Shown: positions 47,626 through 60,525, counted from the first letter of the stretch. The stretch is 64,000 bases of DNA from Sipunculus nudus (GCA_026874595.1 CM049313.1:74890659-74954658); one strand, 5' to 3'. Numbers and translations are program-made. The notes: generated by a model from the letters alone, not told the origin.

Positions 47626-50066
47626 GCTTCAACAACCACTGTCACAGTCAGGCATCGTTCTAAAGGCAGGCTTACAAGTGGCGTCGATATATCTCCAACG
47701 ATAGGGGGATGACTCGCTGGCGTAGAAGGGTAATCAAACGTATTCTTATAAACCTTTGAATATTGTAATATCACATAAACCGGTTAAATTAAAGTATTAA
47801 GTTTTCAGAACGTTATTTCTCAACCAAACTTCGAAAAATAATATTTTATAGTAAACTCAGCAATGAAGAAATCGAATTAAAATCTGTCATTCTAATAATT
47901 AATATATTTTTAAAATTTTAAATATATGAGTCTTATTCTCTGAATTACATTTATCGTCTTCCGTTGCTGAAAAGTGTGTGTGTATAGGGGGATATATATC
48001 CCGATCTCCCTCCACTCTTTTGACCCCATTGGTTTAAACAGTGTTCTGCATGTTGCCTATAGGAAATAAAATGGCGTCGAATTAAGCAAACTAATTATAC
48101 AGCCAAATGACAGGACTAATTCCTGATACCAAAATATTTTACGTACGAGGAGGTATCAATTCCTTATTTTATCAAACGTTAGTGATTTATGCAACATTTC
48201 ATGTTCAACCGATAGTGATGGTTCCATCTGTACAGATGACCCATTTGGTTCTATGTTCATTTTGCTGTTCTCCAACTCACCTATAATGGCATGAAAGCCA
48301 GAAGCACAAAGCTTTTCTAGATTTTGGAAAATATATATACGTGAAGTGGTAACTGAATCCCCTCTGTTATTAGCAGATAGTCGGTGTATACAATTTATCA
48401 GGATCAAAACCAAATTATAGTTAGTGTTTCCATCCCATCTCTACAGGTTATGTAGCTGGCATTTCAGTATCATTAAAAATATTGCCATCCTCTGAGATGT
48501 GTCTCGGCGAGGAAAGTGCATGCTTTCAGAGGAAAATCCCCGTAATCTGAGGATATAGATTTCTTCTGTTGATGTAAGTTGGGCATAATAACGCTTTTAA
48601 AGCGGTACCTAAATGATTTAAGACGGTTTTACCGCACGGTCCTTATATTTATAAATAAATGTTACTTTTCCCCCTCGAAATAGCTACCTTCGTGAGCTTT
48701 CGTGAGAGTGATTTTGATTGGCACGGCAATTCCTAGACTGCGGATCCGCCAGGTTTCCCTTTTCTTCTCTAGAACCTTGAACGTTAGCAATAACATATAT
48801 ATCACAGAGAAGAATGGGTTATTTTCCGTAAAACAAATATAAGGATACTGCCAATTCAGCATTGATGTATAGAGATATCATCATAATGGTCATACAGAGA
48901 AGACAACATAATAAAGAAAAATAATCCTATCCGTTTACAGCTGACAAATACATCAGCAGTAAGCCTCGTTCTAGCGAGGGTGGGACGCCCATGGACCATG
49001 AGCTCCCATTTAGTTGAGTTAATACAGGCACAGTGTTGAGTTAATACAGACATAGTTTATCTGGCCTGTGACAATATAAAGATCCTGCCCCAGCGCTGCG
49101 GCATCTGAATACTTTAAAACCTTCAGCTGGGTATCTTCTTGTCTGCTCCAGGTTTATCAGTCGGACCAACTGTTCAACGGCACTTTGATTGCATACCAGA
49201 CCGCCACCGGGCGAAGGACACCAGAGTATATGTTCTCTGTTCTCCATCTGTTATTATTTGATAGTCCTCTGCGAAGCCGCTGCTTTGAAAGAGCTTCCTC
49301 TGTGAGCTAACGATATAAATGTTTATAAATTCTGTTATTACTAAAAGCGCTTTTGAAGGTTGCGGAACGGGTTTGGATTATTGAAGAAACAAAGAGAACC
49401 AACTAGAAATCTTTTGTTTGTTTGTGCTGAAACCGTTTAAATTTGCTGAGTAAAATTATACAGTATTTTTACGGCATCAATAACATCATTTATTAAGATA
49501 TTTATGCCTTTTAGAAATCTTACGATTTTTGGCAGTCAGTATAAAAAAATAACACTTTGCACAACGAATGCTGCATAAATCTAAGCGAATGGTGCCCCTA
49601 CTTTGTTATATATATAATTACCGTTATAACACTAAATGAAAAACTTCGAAGCAGCAACTGTACTTTACTTCCTCATCTGTCTTAACTCCTTCATAATCTC
49701 CAAGCAAAAATATTTATACATATAATTGGAAACCTTTGAACAAGATTATTGTTATTTACGGTAACTCCCGCATTTGCTTATCAGGACATCTTGTGTTCAG
49801 TACGTTTGGGCATTAAAAATAGCTAATTTCTTTGTATATTCTTAAACATTTGTGTGGATCGCCACAGGAATACCAAAAGCTTCATTACGTTGAGTTGAAA
49901 TATGATTAAAGTCAATGTTTAATCGAAAATGTATCATTCAAAGTTTTAATACTAGCTTGCGTTGGTAAGCATATGCGGGAGTAACCCATTAGAGTTGAAT
50001 AAATTTAACAAGAATGATTTATGGCTATTTTGTATTTTTATATGTAGTATACATAAAGCAGAAAGG
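47626..50066. other. Unassigned DNA
   Basis: No gene or repeat recognised over 2.4 kb. The short open frames on both strands lack domains. Confidence 0.4.
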
Positions 50067-50572
50067 TTAAGGCCCCTTTACACAGGGCTGCCACCTTTGA
50101 GCAACCAAAAAAATGACCAGAACGCTCAATGGTCGCCTAACCCCTGAAAATCCTGTTTCTGTGTAATTGCTCCATAACCGTTTCAGCGATACTTGTGCCT
50201 CCCTCGAACCTCCCAAAATGCAGCATTAGGGCGTTTTCTTGCCTGCCTTCCCTCTGCTTCCCCTGTGCCACCAGAGCGACCACTGCGCCTCCATTCTGCA
50301 ACTACGGCAATGCTTGTGCTTTCCTTCTGCCTCCTTTGAGCCACCTTTGAGCAACCCATCACCTCGGCGACCTTTGTGCGATTGTTTTGAACATGTTCAA
50401 AAACTCACGGCGACCATGGCGTCCATGGCGATGCCTGAAACTCCTGTGTACCACCTTTGAACGACCTAGGCAACCATTCTGCCTTCTTTGAGCATCCTAC
50501 GACGACCTGGTAAATTTTGTGGTCGCACACGGAAGGCAGAAAGGTCGCTATTCTGTGTAAAGGCCCCTTTAA
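50067..50572. mobile_element. 498-bp MITE flanked by TTAA
   Basis: TTAA (50067-50070) precedes GGCCCCTTTACACAGGG, and CTGTGTAAAGGCCCCT precedes TTAA (50569-50572). The ends are inverted repeats of about 15 bp. The inside is C-rich and built of repeated GCCACCTTTGAGCAACC / GCGACC words, with inverted GGTCGC words near the right end. A TTAA duplication would fit a piggyBac-type element, whereas a TTA/TAA reading would fit PIF/Harbinger. There is no transposase. Confidence 0.75.
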
Positions 50573-53500
50573 GAACACTAAACAATATATGACACGAAGG
50601 TCTAGATCTAAACAAATACAATATGTTATATTTTCCTAATGTCATCATAATTTTAGAGGACCGTGATAAAAGCAAATAATAAAATTTAATTTTGATGCAT
50701 GTGGCCACGATTGATCTAAAGTTTTGAAACCCAATTACTTCCAGGTCGGGCTCAGTTTAATCTGTCCGGGTCTCAATTGATGCCAAATAAGGCCACATTC
50801 TAATAAATTAACTTTGCCTTGAGAGAAAGAAAAATAGCCTCATACCATGCACGAATGAACGCGCTAATGGGATTTCATGGCCTTCAGTGATGTATACAAA
50901 ACTGAGCCGCTCGAGGCTAGTTATGATCTTAATATAAAACAGAAGTAACATTCATGTATCTTGTTAGACTACTTTCTCGAGATTATAAATCTGCCTTTTA
51001 ATGGTTCCATCTATCTAAGTTAATCCCCTAAAGATTTGTTTTTCATTTAATGTAAGAATAAATGTGACGCATTGGAATAGGAAGCATTTGTTAAACATCC
51101 CGATGTCACATGTACATGACAGAACCGGTCCCAAGGTTACATATAACCGACATTAAATCCAGATAAACCTCCATGGTATAAAAAGATACTGTTAGATCTT
51201 GTTACGGGGTATTTTCCAACAGTATTACGAAGAAAACCGTTTAACCTGAAGGTCAACCGATAAAGCCTTTTGCTAATTGTTCATTGCCCTGTGTGTTGCG
51301 TTTCCCGAGGTTTTATCACTGGGTCACTAAAGATTTAAGGAATATTTTCACAACTGTTAGGAAAAATGACTTAGGCTACGTTCAGCTATCACTAAAGATG
51401 ATATATACTTCACAAGGATTACAGATCGGATCATTTTCTGCGCTATTTCACCTTGTTTTATACCACGCAGGACTCTTTTAAGGTATCGTTATTGTTAAAA
51501 ACCCCTTTATCTAAAATCAATCCAAAAGTTGTTTTAAATTCATATCAGACCCCATAAAGTATATATTATTTTAAACCTGGTACAGTGATCTTTATGATGG
51601 TATACAATCATTTTCACATGATTTGTAACATTTAAAAAATATTATTTTATTTAAAGGATGATATTTTAAGCATCAAGTAACAGAATACCACTTTTAGTCG
51701 ACTAATATTAAAAGACATGACAATATCTCAAAACCTGTTTCCCTCTATATCCTGTTTCTATCTACTGTTAAACTGATATATTAAATTTTGAATCAATAAA
51801 ACGTCTTGACGACCTTCCGCTAGTAGATACACATAAAGCACATATAATCTTCTTTAATTACCGATTATTTCTCGCACATGTAACTGTTAATTATAAATTC
51901 GTCTGGTTGAGAATGTGAAATATGCAATATTCGGAAATTTTCACGTTAGCTGGCCCAGGTCACGCATATACACATGGAAAACCACTGCAAGGAAAGTTGA
52001 TGAGGTTGGGCTGGATGTTTGAGCTGAAGACTTCATCAAATGTTAAAAAAAACACATAATTCTCACACCCATATGATCAGTTGAACATTCTTCCAAATTT
52101 TTGTATCAATCTATGCTTTTACTGACAAATTGAATGTGTCAAGTATAGTTGACAGCCATGGCTTTTAAATGATATTGAGTTAATTTTATATGTTATGGTT
52201 ATCTGTCATTTAGGAAAAAAACGCAATGCGAGCATTATTCGGTAAGACGTGATATTAGAATTACAATGTATTCACTTTTATAAATTTTTGAACAAGAGTC
52301 TTTTAATATAAGTAATGTGTAATCACAAATACCTACACGATCCACAGGCATCTGTCGGTCCAACACATTGTGTTCATGGCAGGCAATTATGACAATGTCC
52401 AGTCATTCTTTTTGACCCACTTTGCCCAAAGCCGGTACTTTGGTATTTCAGTTTCAGATTTAGCTCTGAGACCTGCGGAAAGCTGATTGACACTTGATTT
52501 ATGACAGACGCGGTGGGATAATCTATCAGTGTTACCATGACTACGTGGAGCTCCTTGTCACTTTGACGTCATGTATTCCTTACCTCGACCCATTGAAATT
52601 ACCACTGCCGGCCGCTCCGCTGACTAAACGTTCAACTGAGTCCAAACCCGCCCCACCAATAATAAATCAGTTATATTTTCAACCATATTTCACTCATGTT
52701 TGTTTATTTGTTGTTATTACACAAAGCAGTAAAAAATATTGATGCAATGATAAAAGATCCCTTTTTGTCCGTTTGTACGAATGTTACTGTGCTGTATAAA
52801 ATGTATCTCCAATATTAATAAATAAATATTAATGAAATTTTACATAGTTCGCCATAGAGACAAGAAATTTAATAAGTCGAAGAATAGTCAGTAAACCGCA
52901 AACTCAAGGTCAGACTCCAAATTCTATAAGTCATCCCAAAAACGCGAGGTCTCAACAAATACATGGTATTTCAACACATTTTGTTTTAAGGACAGAAAGA
53001 CAAGAACAGATTCCACCGAAATCCATATTCATATCTAGATCTAACTACAGCCCACGACGTCACATTAGCAATAGCCAGTCAAACCATTCCTTTGACTTTT
53101 AGCACAAGGCTCGTTTCCCATTGCAAATGCACAAACGAAGCCAAGATTAACAAGCAAATTGACCTCTTGCAACGGCATAAAATTTCCCATCTTGACTTTC
53201 GCCCGCTAATTAAACATTGTGATTAAACTGGGACGACAGGCATCTGCTCAAACGATTCTTAGTTTGAGAGACTCTCACTATTGTGATTAGAACATTATAA
53301 AAGCAATCATTTCATCCACGACTTAGATTAAGTGATCTTCATACGCGACAACTGAACTCGAAAAGATAACGCTGAAAAATAAATTGGCCCATAAGGAATG
53401 CCATCTGTTGTTGCAGCTCTCAACTGGCTTTCCCTTTCATTCCAGTAGCATTTGAAAAGCAAAAATTCCCTTGGGGCATGATTATGACTGCTCTTCAATA

Positions 53501-54329
53501 CAAAGTTTTCTACGACTTTCTTCGGCTGACTCTTGTCATCGGTACGTGCGGACTCTTTGCTCTGGCGTCCCCTGAGGCAAACGTCTCTGTAATATCAGTT
53601 TAGAGACATGCGTCGAGCGATTGATTTGTCCGTAATGCGCTCTGCTTCTTACAAGCATCATTAGTGCACTGTCTAATGATCGGAGGTTTTCTTTCAGCTA
53701 TCTTGGTACCACAGCAGTCAGCTATGGTTCTGCTTTCCTTTTACTTTTTCCGGCTTATTTTTCTCCGTTTTCTGTTCATCTCGTCATGTGCCCTTTATGT
53801 GGTTCCATCTATAGAGAGCGAGGCGGAAGCCCCTTCCAGCCTTTAAAAAAGAGGCTTAACATTTGCAAAGAAAGTTGGTAAGGAAGAAATGTTCCTGAAC
53901 CCTAGAGTCATTGTGGTCGCAATTATCACCATATTCTGCACACCCCACAACCAAGAAAATAGTAGTAATCCTTTACGTGCTTTAAAGAAGAACTAGCTCT
54001 TTGCTTATACGGACCGTTTATTTGCACGCTTATCAGACCAAATTTCCTTCAAGCCTACTTTGCTGGAGTTCAAGTTTACCTTGGTGCGGTAGTACATAAA
54101 AGAATAGTCTTTTCTTGTGTTTTTAAGGAAGCTTCGTTTAAGATTTTTACTAACCCTAATTATTAATAATATTATAATAATAATAATTAATTTCATAAAG
54201 CGTAAAATTCATCCTCTGCATGCATGCTCCAAAACGCTGATACATATAAACGATGATACAATGATAACTACGTATAAACAGTAAAAATTAACCAGACAAT
54301 CCAATAAATTATGAATAAAGACTAAAGAT
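50573..54329. other. Unassigned DNA, about 3.8 kb
   Basis: No named repeat or gene. 53.0-53.65 kb is comparatively GC-balanced and repeat-free, with GATTA and TGATT words. A hydrophobic 60-codon frame at 53664-53846 is unrecognised. Confidence 0.35.
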
Positions 54330-55090
54330 GGTTAAAAAAGCCAGGTTCCATAAGGTGTCAATGACCAGAGTAGTGAACTAAGCAAATAGTAGAGTTTTTA
54401 ATTTGCTTTTAAATTCTGATAAGTTAGAACAGATTCTCAATGTTGGGTAGACTGTTCTAGAGTCAAGGACCAGCAAAGCTGAATGCCCTATTCTGTATCG
54501 ATGACGATTTTGTAAATAGCACGTACAAGTGTGTCACGGCCCATGTATTTCTAAATTTTCTTTAAGTTGTCGATATAGGCATAGGCAAATTGCAGACAGA
54601 TGCAACATGTGCCTCCATTGACGCATGGCAATCCATTATGACGTCAATATTCCTGGCTGAAGGTGATGCTTATATTCTCTTGTTACCAACTAAAGACAAA
54701 TGACAGACTGCTGTATAATGTTTTGAGGAGATAACTAAAACCTCCGTCTTGTCATCACTCATCCATGTCTGTACAGCTTCAACACAGGTTTCCATGTAAG
54801 CGGTGGCGTTGTCCAATTAATCGGCTTTAAATGTGATCCATAACTGAGTATCATCTGCGTAAAGGTGGTATTAAATGCCAAGCCTACCTAGCAACTTGCC
54901 AAGAGATGATGTATAAATAGTGAAGAGCACCGATCCAAGCACTGATCCCTGAGGTACACCGCAGTCCAATGTTTTGGCTTCGAATTTTTCTCCTCTTATA
55001 CTTTGATCATTTCCTGACGTTTCACAAAATATGAAGTAAACCTCTCTAGTACCGTGCCCTTGTATATTATTTAAATTAATAACCATTTAA
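54330..55090 (-). pseudogene. CR1/Jockey-like LINE reverse transcriptase, 3' part
   Basis: The minus-strand frame from 55086 carries LDCGVPQGSVLGSVLF (about 54975-54922) and ends at an in-frame stop. It is followed at once by YHLYADDTQLWI, with the catalytic YADD encoded at 54850-54861. Further on come TWMSDDKTEVLVISS and, in other frames, the SFAGPGL-NSLPNIENL and FKSKLKTLLF segments at about 54460-54390. These are the palm and C-terminal landmarks of CR1/Jockey-type enzymes, which copy LINE RNA at a nicked target. A stop before YADD, a small deletion between TWMS and DDKTE and later frameshifts show that it is dead. The element is 5' truncated. Confidence 0.82.
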
Positions 55091-56699
55091 TAATAATTTA
55101 AATTTTTCTACTTATTAAGGTTTACCTTAATTGTAATACATTGTATGAATCAGGTCACAAATTTTAAATTTCTGAATTGTTTCACAAGGACCAATATTTA
55201 TTTCGGACAACAGGCACTGTTATATTAATTTATCGAGAACCACGCCGAGAGTCATTCGGGTCAAATACCCGACTTATGCACTCATTTTCCAATAATGGAA
55301 TGGATATTTATGAAGATCTCATGTTCGACAATCTGAAGGGACCATCATATGAATTCCTTTATAATAACCTATAAAAAATCTAAATAATAATCATACTAGA
55401 ATAGGAGCTAAGATTATAATTTGTATATTTAGGGTACAATATTCTATACATATGTGTTTATCTGGTATTTAATACTGCCATGTTATGTGTTTATACATGT
55501 TTGAATTTTCTTTACTTAACTTTCAGATCATTATATTCTGAAAAAACCACCCTGAAGAAAAATTTGGTAATAAATAAATTACATTCCTCATATGAAACGT
55601 ATTTCATCCTTCAAGTTGCATTCTGTCATTTGATAGGAACACATTTTGATATGTTGATCAAATCATCCGGACAACCGTGTTTATTTGTTGATCATATATT
55701 ATAAGCGAATAAAGGTAAAGCACGCTCACAGTTAAGTGACCCATCAGTGGCGGAATAAGAGAGGGCGCCCTATAGGGGATAGAAAAATACCTTTAATCAT
55801 GTTAAGCAGTATCTGGATTTTGCGTCTGCATGGTGCCGTTTTCCCCTAATTCTTCTACATGCGAGGGTTATGTGTTAAGTCAACTAGCACCCTGGTTCAC
55901 TTGTTACATGGTGTAGAGCCATTTTCTAAGATCCTGCCTGAATGATCCTTAACAGGTTTGATTGACATGTATACTTTCACTCTTTGACTAATTAATTTCA
56001 GACTTTGGTTTCATATACGACATGGTGAGTGCAACAGGCCTGTATAATAGACTGTGACAAGACAGGGCTATCGCATATTTCACTACCACTGTGAATCGTG
56101 TTCATATTCTGAATACCTGTGAAGTACGCTGCTTGAATTATGGTCTGCACCGAAAGTTCAAAACCGTATGTTTAACTATGATATAGGGGTTTCTGACTTG
56201 CATTTGAAAACGTGGCTTAAGCAATTAAGCGTTAATTTAGCAATTGGTCCAATCTAATTATAAATTATTAATAATTTTCTTAATAATGCAGGATAACATG
56301 GTATCGCACGTGTCTCTGTAATAACACGGTTGAACTATTATCCTTCAGTTGTTTTGCAATGCATACATTATTATTTTTCTTCTTATCGTTTGGATAACTA
56401 TATAAATATAGTTTTTTTTTTAATCAATCGAACTCGGCATATAAAAAAATGTAAGCTTTGCGACAATGTAACAATTCTTGATTCAAATCGTGCAAATCTA
56501 AATTTAAGGATTAACAGTATTTTATTTTTTTTAATGATGGGTATGAATCTAACATTTATCGTCTGAATAACGGTTTCTTCTTTGTTATATCACACGGTGG
56601 AATCAGTAATAAAATGATGGTAAGATTTTCATCAGTCTCACTGGTAAGAATAATCCATTACAATTCACAACAGCTAACGCTAAACTTATCAGAACTGAC
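55091..56699. other. Unassigned AT-rich DNA
   Basis: CAGTGGCGGAATAAG at 55746 resembles a MITE end but has no visible partner. No gene recognised. Confidence 0.35.
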
Positions 56700-56985
56700 A
56701 TGAGTCAGGATGCTTGACTGACCTTTTCATGAGCATGCGCATTGTGCATAATGATCGCCACCTTTGGTTTTCTACTCAATTGTCACATGTTGGCATTGTG
56801 GGACGGCCTGGACTATTTGTCTCAACTGTCAAACTGGAAAATAAAAATGTTGTAACATTCCTAGGAAAAGCCTGTTTACATTTCACATGCGCATGCTTAC
56901 AAAATCTTACTTAATCACAAAAAATAACAATGTTGTGTAATTTGCCTTAAAAATTCTTAACCAACGTACAACTCGCTTCACTACA
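56700..56985 (+). repeat. Unknown dispersed repeat A, copy 2
   Basis: GGCATTGTGGGACGGCCTGG then ACTATTTGTCTCAACTGTC and 'attcctaggaaaagcc' align with 47385-47470, and both continue into 'acaaaatattactt/acaaaatcttactt' and 'cacaaaaa'. The orientation is the same. Confidence 0.6.
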
Positions 56986-57339
56986 TTTGTACCTACGCCA
57001 TCTGTGTATGCAGAAGCCCCGGTGCATTTTTGGCTGTATAGATTTTGAAGCCCACAAACCCTCACCAGTATTCGTACTCTATAGTGAGTCCGTTTCTGCG
57101 TAGTATGAATGATCGCCCGATAGTTTTAAGGTAAGATTAAAAGGCCAGTTTCGTAGAAAAAAGTGAGCTCGGATTCGAACAGCTCAGAATCATATAAGTA
57201 TTTCTTTTCTTTCCGCCACACTTGTAAGACGATTGAGGCACTTAAGATATATGTTTTATCCAAGATACGACCTCTCTTGGCTTATATTTCTATAACCTTA
57301 TTAGGCCAAGTGCCTCTTGGAACTAAATGCTTAGAGTTA
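56986..57339. other. Unassigned DNA
   Basis: No feature recognised. Confidence 0.4.
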
Positions 57340-57623
57340 GGCCAAAATAAGGTATGGCTCTAATGCACCTTTTTCAGTGCGGGCGGGCGGGGCTTTTTTA
57401 TTACCTTTCATGGTGTGTTTCGATAAAAATATCATATTATAAGGGCCTGCATGATAATAAAAAACTTCTTTTCTAAACAGGTAAAAGCACTACATAACGG
57501 AGGAAAACTGTTTTTATCTTCTTAAAAGATGAAAGTCAAAATAATTTTTTTTATTATAAGGGGGGGGGGTTAAAATTTACGTGGGCGGTGCCTATGAACC
57601 ATAACTTTTATTTGTTTTTGGCC
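57340..57623. mobile_element. GGCCAAAA-ended MITE, copy 2 (about 284 bp)
   Basis: The left end is GGCCAAAATAAGG then TATGGCTCTAATGCACC. The right end, reverse-complemented, is GGCCAAAAACAAATAAAAG then TTATGGTTCATAGGCACC. It shares 'gcgggcggg' next to the ends and 'gtaaaagcactaca' and 'tcttcttaaaag' inside with 33813-34148. Confidence 0.8.
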
Positions 57624-59409
57624 GTACTGTCTGAACTTATTTTTCTCTGTATTTCCCAGATAGATACAAGTCGTTTCAGTTTGACATACTTTTCTCAATG
57701 ACACGTGAGGCTTTGCCCGGATTGTTGTGGTGATCACGTTTGACAGCAACTAATCTACTCCTTTCTGAGCGATCAGAAGAAACATGGAGATATTTACCCA
57801 TCACGGAAGGCAGTTTTTTTCTCCTGTGTTTCCTGCAATGACTTGAAAAATAAGGCAGGACTCTACAGTCGAGAAATGTATGGAATGCGTGGTTCGACTC
57901 TCAATGCAAAACTGTTAATTGGATCTATCTTGCTGTATGTCAGTAAATCTCGTAATATTGTTTCCCTGTCATTTTTAATATCTGGGTTATACACTTTAGC
58001 TATTATATGTGTCCTATTCCGAAATGTTTATACATGTTTATAAACGAATGGATACACAATTGTTGTGTGTGAGAGACAGACAGACAGTGACAGAGACAAA
58101 CAAGCAGAGTGGGGCGACGAAAAGATATTTTTGCGAGTTTGTGTGCGAGTGGGGACTTGGACGGGAGATAGATAGAGTCACGGAGGTTGGGGCAGACAAA
58201 AAGACAGAAAAAACAGGTCGATGATGGACGTATGGGAAGGAATCATTTTCCTTTGAACATTTTCCGATATCAAATATATCATATTATCCCCATCACTACG
58301 TATATAACACCGTTCAACCTTTGCAGGAATGTGGACATAGTGCAACAGATTGGCTGTCGTGAAGCGCTCTTGAAATGACAGCAGTCCGATCCCGCCCCGA
58401 TCTGTATAGCCTTGGCTCCATCAAGGGATTAGTGCCGCGTCCCCGATTTGATCTATGAGGACCGTTTCCTGGGTGACAGCTGTCAGGCATGGACACGTTG
58501 TTTTTGACATGAACGAATATTTTACAAGTGCTTGGTTTAGGCCAATAAATGAAAATCAGAGGAATTTGAAAACAACACCGTGTGCACTATCGTAGATAAG
58601 CAGAGCGGTTCGCACCAAGGAGTTCAGGATTAGGATTCCCGAGGGTTCTGGAATAGATTAACGACCGGGATCAGCGGCCATGTTTAATTGACCAGCAGTC
58701 CACGATGTATAGGCGCGTCTGTCCTTGTGAAAGTAATTAGTTAATCGAGAACGAGCCGAGCAGTGACCTCAATTTCCCAATTTCACAATGAGGCGTTTAG
58801 TATAAAAAAATACGAATATAATGTGTCTGCAAAATTAATGTTTAGCTGGTTACCTAATGACTAGTTGAGAAAAAGAAGTTCAGTGTCTCAACTCCGGGCT
58901 TGGTAAAGGGTAACGTTGACCCCCCCCCCCCCCCCCCCTTCCGACTTACTACACCCCCGTCCCCTTCCGATTGCAGCATATATACTTACAGGCTTGATGA
59001 AAAAAGTATAAATTAGTTCTATAACACATAAACACACGTACAAGTTTATATTAATCATCTATGTTTATTATAGTATATAGTCAATATCATAATAGTAACA
59101 ATAGTTATAATAACAATGAAAGACGATGGGACTGATAACCCCGGAGAAGAGGGCGGGACATAAGAAACACATTAGGTTTAAAGACACTAGCTGAAACCTC
59201 AGTTGAGAACTGATACCATTAATGTTGTTTGGCAGGCTCAATAGACACGGGAAAAGGCATTAAAACAGAAAAAATGCAGGTGTCTACAGTAACTGATGGA
59301 ACAAGTCATGTTAAATAACATTACAAGGTTTCAAGAAACTAGGTGAAACCACAGCTGAGAAACTGAAACGACTGATGGTAAACTAAAACGATTGATGTAA
59401 TCAGATGAT
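57624..59409. other. Unassigned DNA
   Basis: A run of about 19 C lies near 58919-58938. 'gagacagacagacagtgacagagacaaac' (58072-58100) is a loose GACA repeat. No gene recognised. Confidence 0.35.
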
Positions 59410-59745
59410 CTAAAAATAAAAAAAAATGCGTAAAATTCGAAAACAAATATAGGTGGCACCACCAGTCTTAAGGAGCTGATTAATCTCTCCAAGATCAATA
59501 ATCAAAGCAAGAATCATGGCAATTCATGTATTATTTATAGGGATACTGTAGCTTTTGTAACAAATTTTTAATAATTCGGGGGAGTGGCAAAAAATCAAGC
59601 CTTACATGTCAGAGGATTTAGTCACAGTGCCCGAATTTCAGGTTTCCTATGAAATTTTTATTGACCTCCATGGATAATCAGAAATTTCTCGGTCTAGCGG
59701 TTACGATTTGTGCCGCGCTAACGGGCGGCCACACTTCAGTTCAGC
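59410..59745 (-). repeat. Dispersed repeat of the 40.75-41.52 kb family, inverted copy
   Basis: On the minus strand it reads GGCACAAATCGTAACCGCTAG, CCATGGAGGTCAATAAA and GGAAACCTGAAAT. After about 100 bp come GAATTGCCATGATTC, TTGATCTTGGAG and GACTGGTGGTGCCACC to ACGCATTTTTTTT. The same order of modules occurs at 40987-41395, which shows the two modules belong to one element of at least 400 bp. Confidence 0.72.
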
Positions 59746-60117
59746 ATGACTGAAAGTCAGTTGAGCTAAAATGGCCTCACTATACAACACTGCGTCAATC
59801 TCTGATCATTTTCGCCGAAAGCCTAGGATCATCTGCCTTGGTTTTCCTAAAATTCAACTCTTAAGTTGTTTACAGAGCAAAGCGTAGATAATTTTTCAAT
59901 TTTATGACGGAAATCGCTTTTGTTACCTCCTGGAAAAGCCTAGTAACGGGTGTGTCATACGAAAATTTCTTTATTAGACAATCATCAGATTTTGCTATAC
60001 ATGCACAGTCAAGTGTAAATAAGGAATATAATATTGGTGATTATACACAGCCCTGGGGTGCCCAAAGTGTTTAAAGACAGTTCTTCACCGATTTTAACCA
60101 CTTGTGGACGATTCAAT
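59746..60117. other. Unassigned DNA
   Basis: No feature recognised. Confidence 0.4.
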
Positions 60118-60521
60118 TGTTACGGGGTGAAATAAAGGCGGACCGAACTGTCTCGCCAGTGAAGCTTGCTTTGCTAGCGAAGCGGACATGGGTTCGAATC
60201 CCGGATCGGCCCAGAATTTTCCCCTGAAAGATTTGTCTTCGTTACAAAATGGAGGCTCGTCCCACGTGACGGTAAACTTTGTGGCCCAGGAAATAAGCTC
60301 ACGAAAGTGTGACTCCTGAGATAATTAGTCTTGTTCTGATAGACAGAACGCTCTTAAGAGGGGATGTGTTACGGGGTGACATAAAGGCGGACCGAACTGT
60401 CTCACTAGTGAAGCTTGCTTTGCTAGCGAAGCGGTTGGTACGCCGGACTTGGCGCCACCGACATGGCTTCGAATCCCGGATCGACTCATAGTTTTCCCCT
60501 GATAGATTTGTCTTCGTAATA
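60118..60521 (+). mobile_element. Miniature LTR element (TRIM-like) with tRNA-like LTRs
   Basis: LTR1 is 60118-60246 (129 bp) and LTR2 is 60367-60521 (155 bp). They align throughout, apart from a 26-bp block missing in LTR1 and about a dozen substitutions. LTR1 opens TGTTACG and closes CGTTACA, an inverted pair. TGGAGGCTCGTCC (from 60250) follows LTR1 and matches most of the start of the tRNA-Pro primer site known from retroviruses. AAGAGGGG (60356-60363) before LTR2 serves as a purine tract. Only 120 bp lie between the LTRs, so nothing is encoded. LTR, primer site, tract and size fit a terminal-repeat retrotransposon in miniature, mobilised in trans. Confidence 0.75.
60424..60476 (+). promoter_or_regulatory. 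tRNA-like internal promoter (box A and box B) in LTR2
   Basis: TAGCGAAGCGGT (60424-60435) matches the box A consensus TRGCNNARYNGG except at the last base. GCTTCGAATCC (60466-60476) matches box B GGTTCGANTCC except for one base. They start 42 bp apart, close to the 44 bp of a tRNA gene. GCG and CGC flanking the D-loop can pair. Acceptor and anticodon stems do not form convincingly, so this is a tRNA-derived promoter rather than a tRNA. In LTR1 a perfect GGTTCGAATCC (60191-60201) is kept but the 26-bp gap collapses the spacing. Confidence 0.62.
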
Positions 60522-60525
60522 AAAT

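Noticed and set aside
60424-60490. Possible functional tRNA gene in the LTR
   Set aside because: The acceptor strands are not complementary and the anticodon arm pairs poorly; kept only as a promoter-like element.
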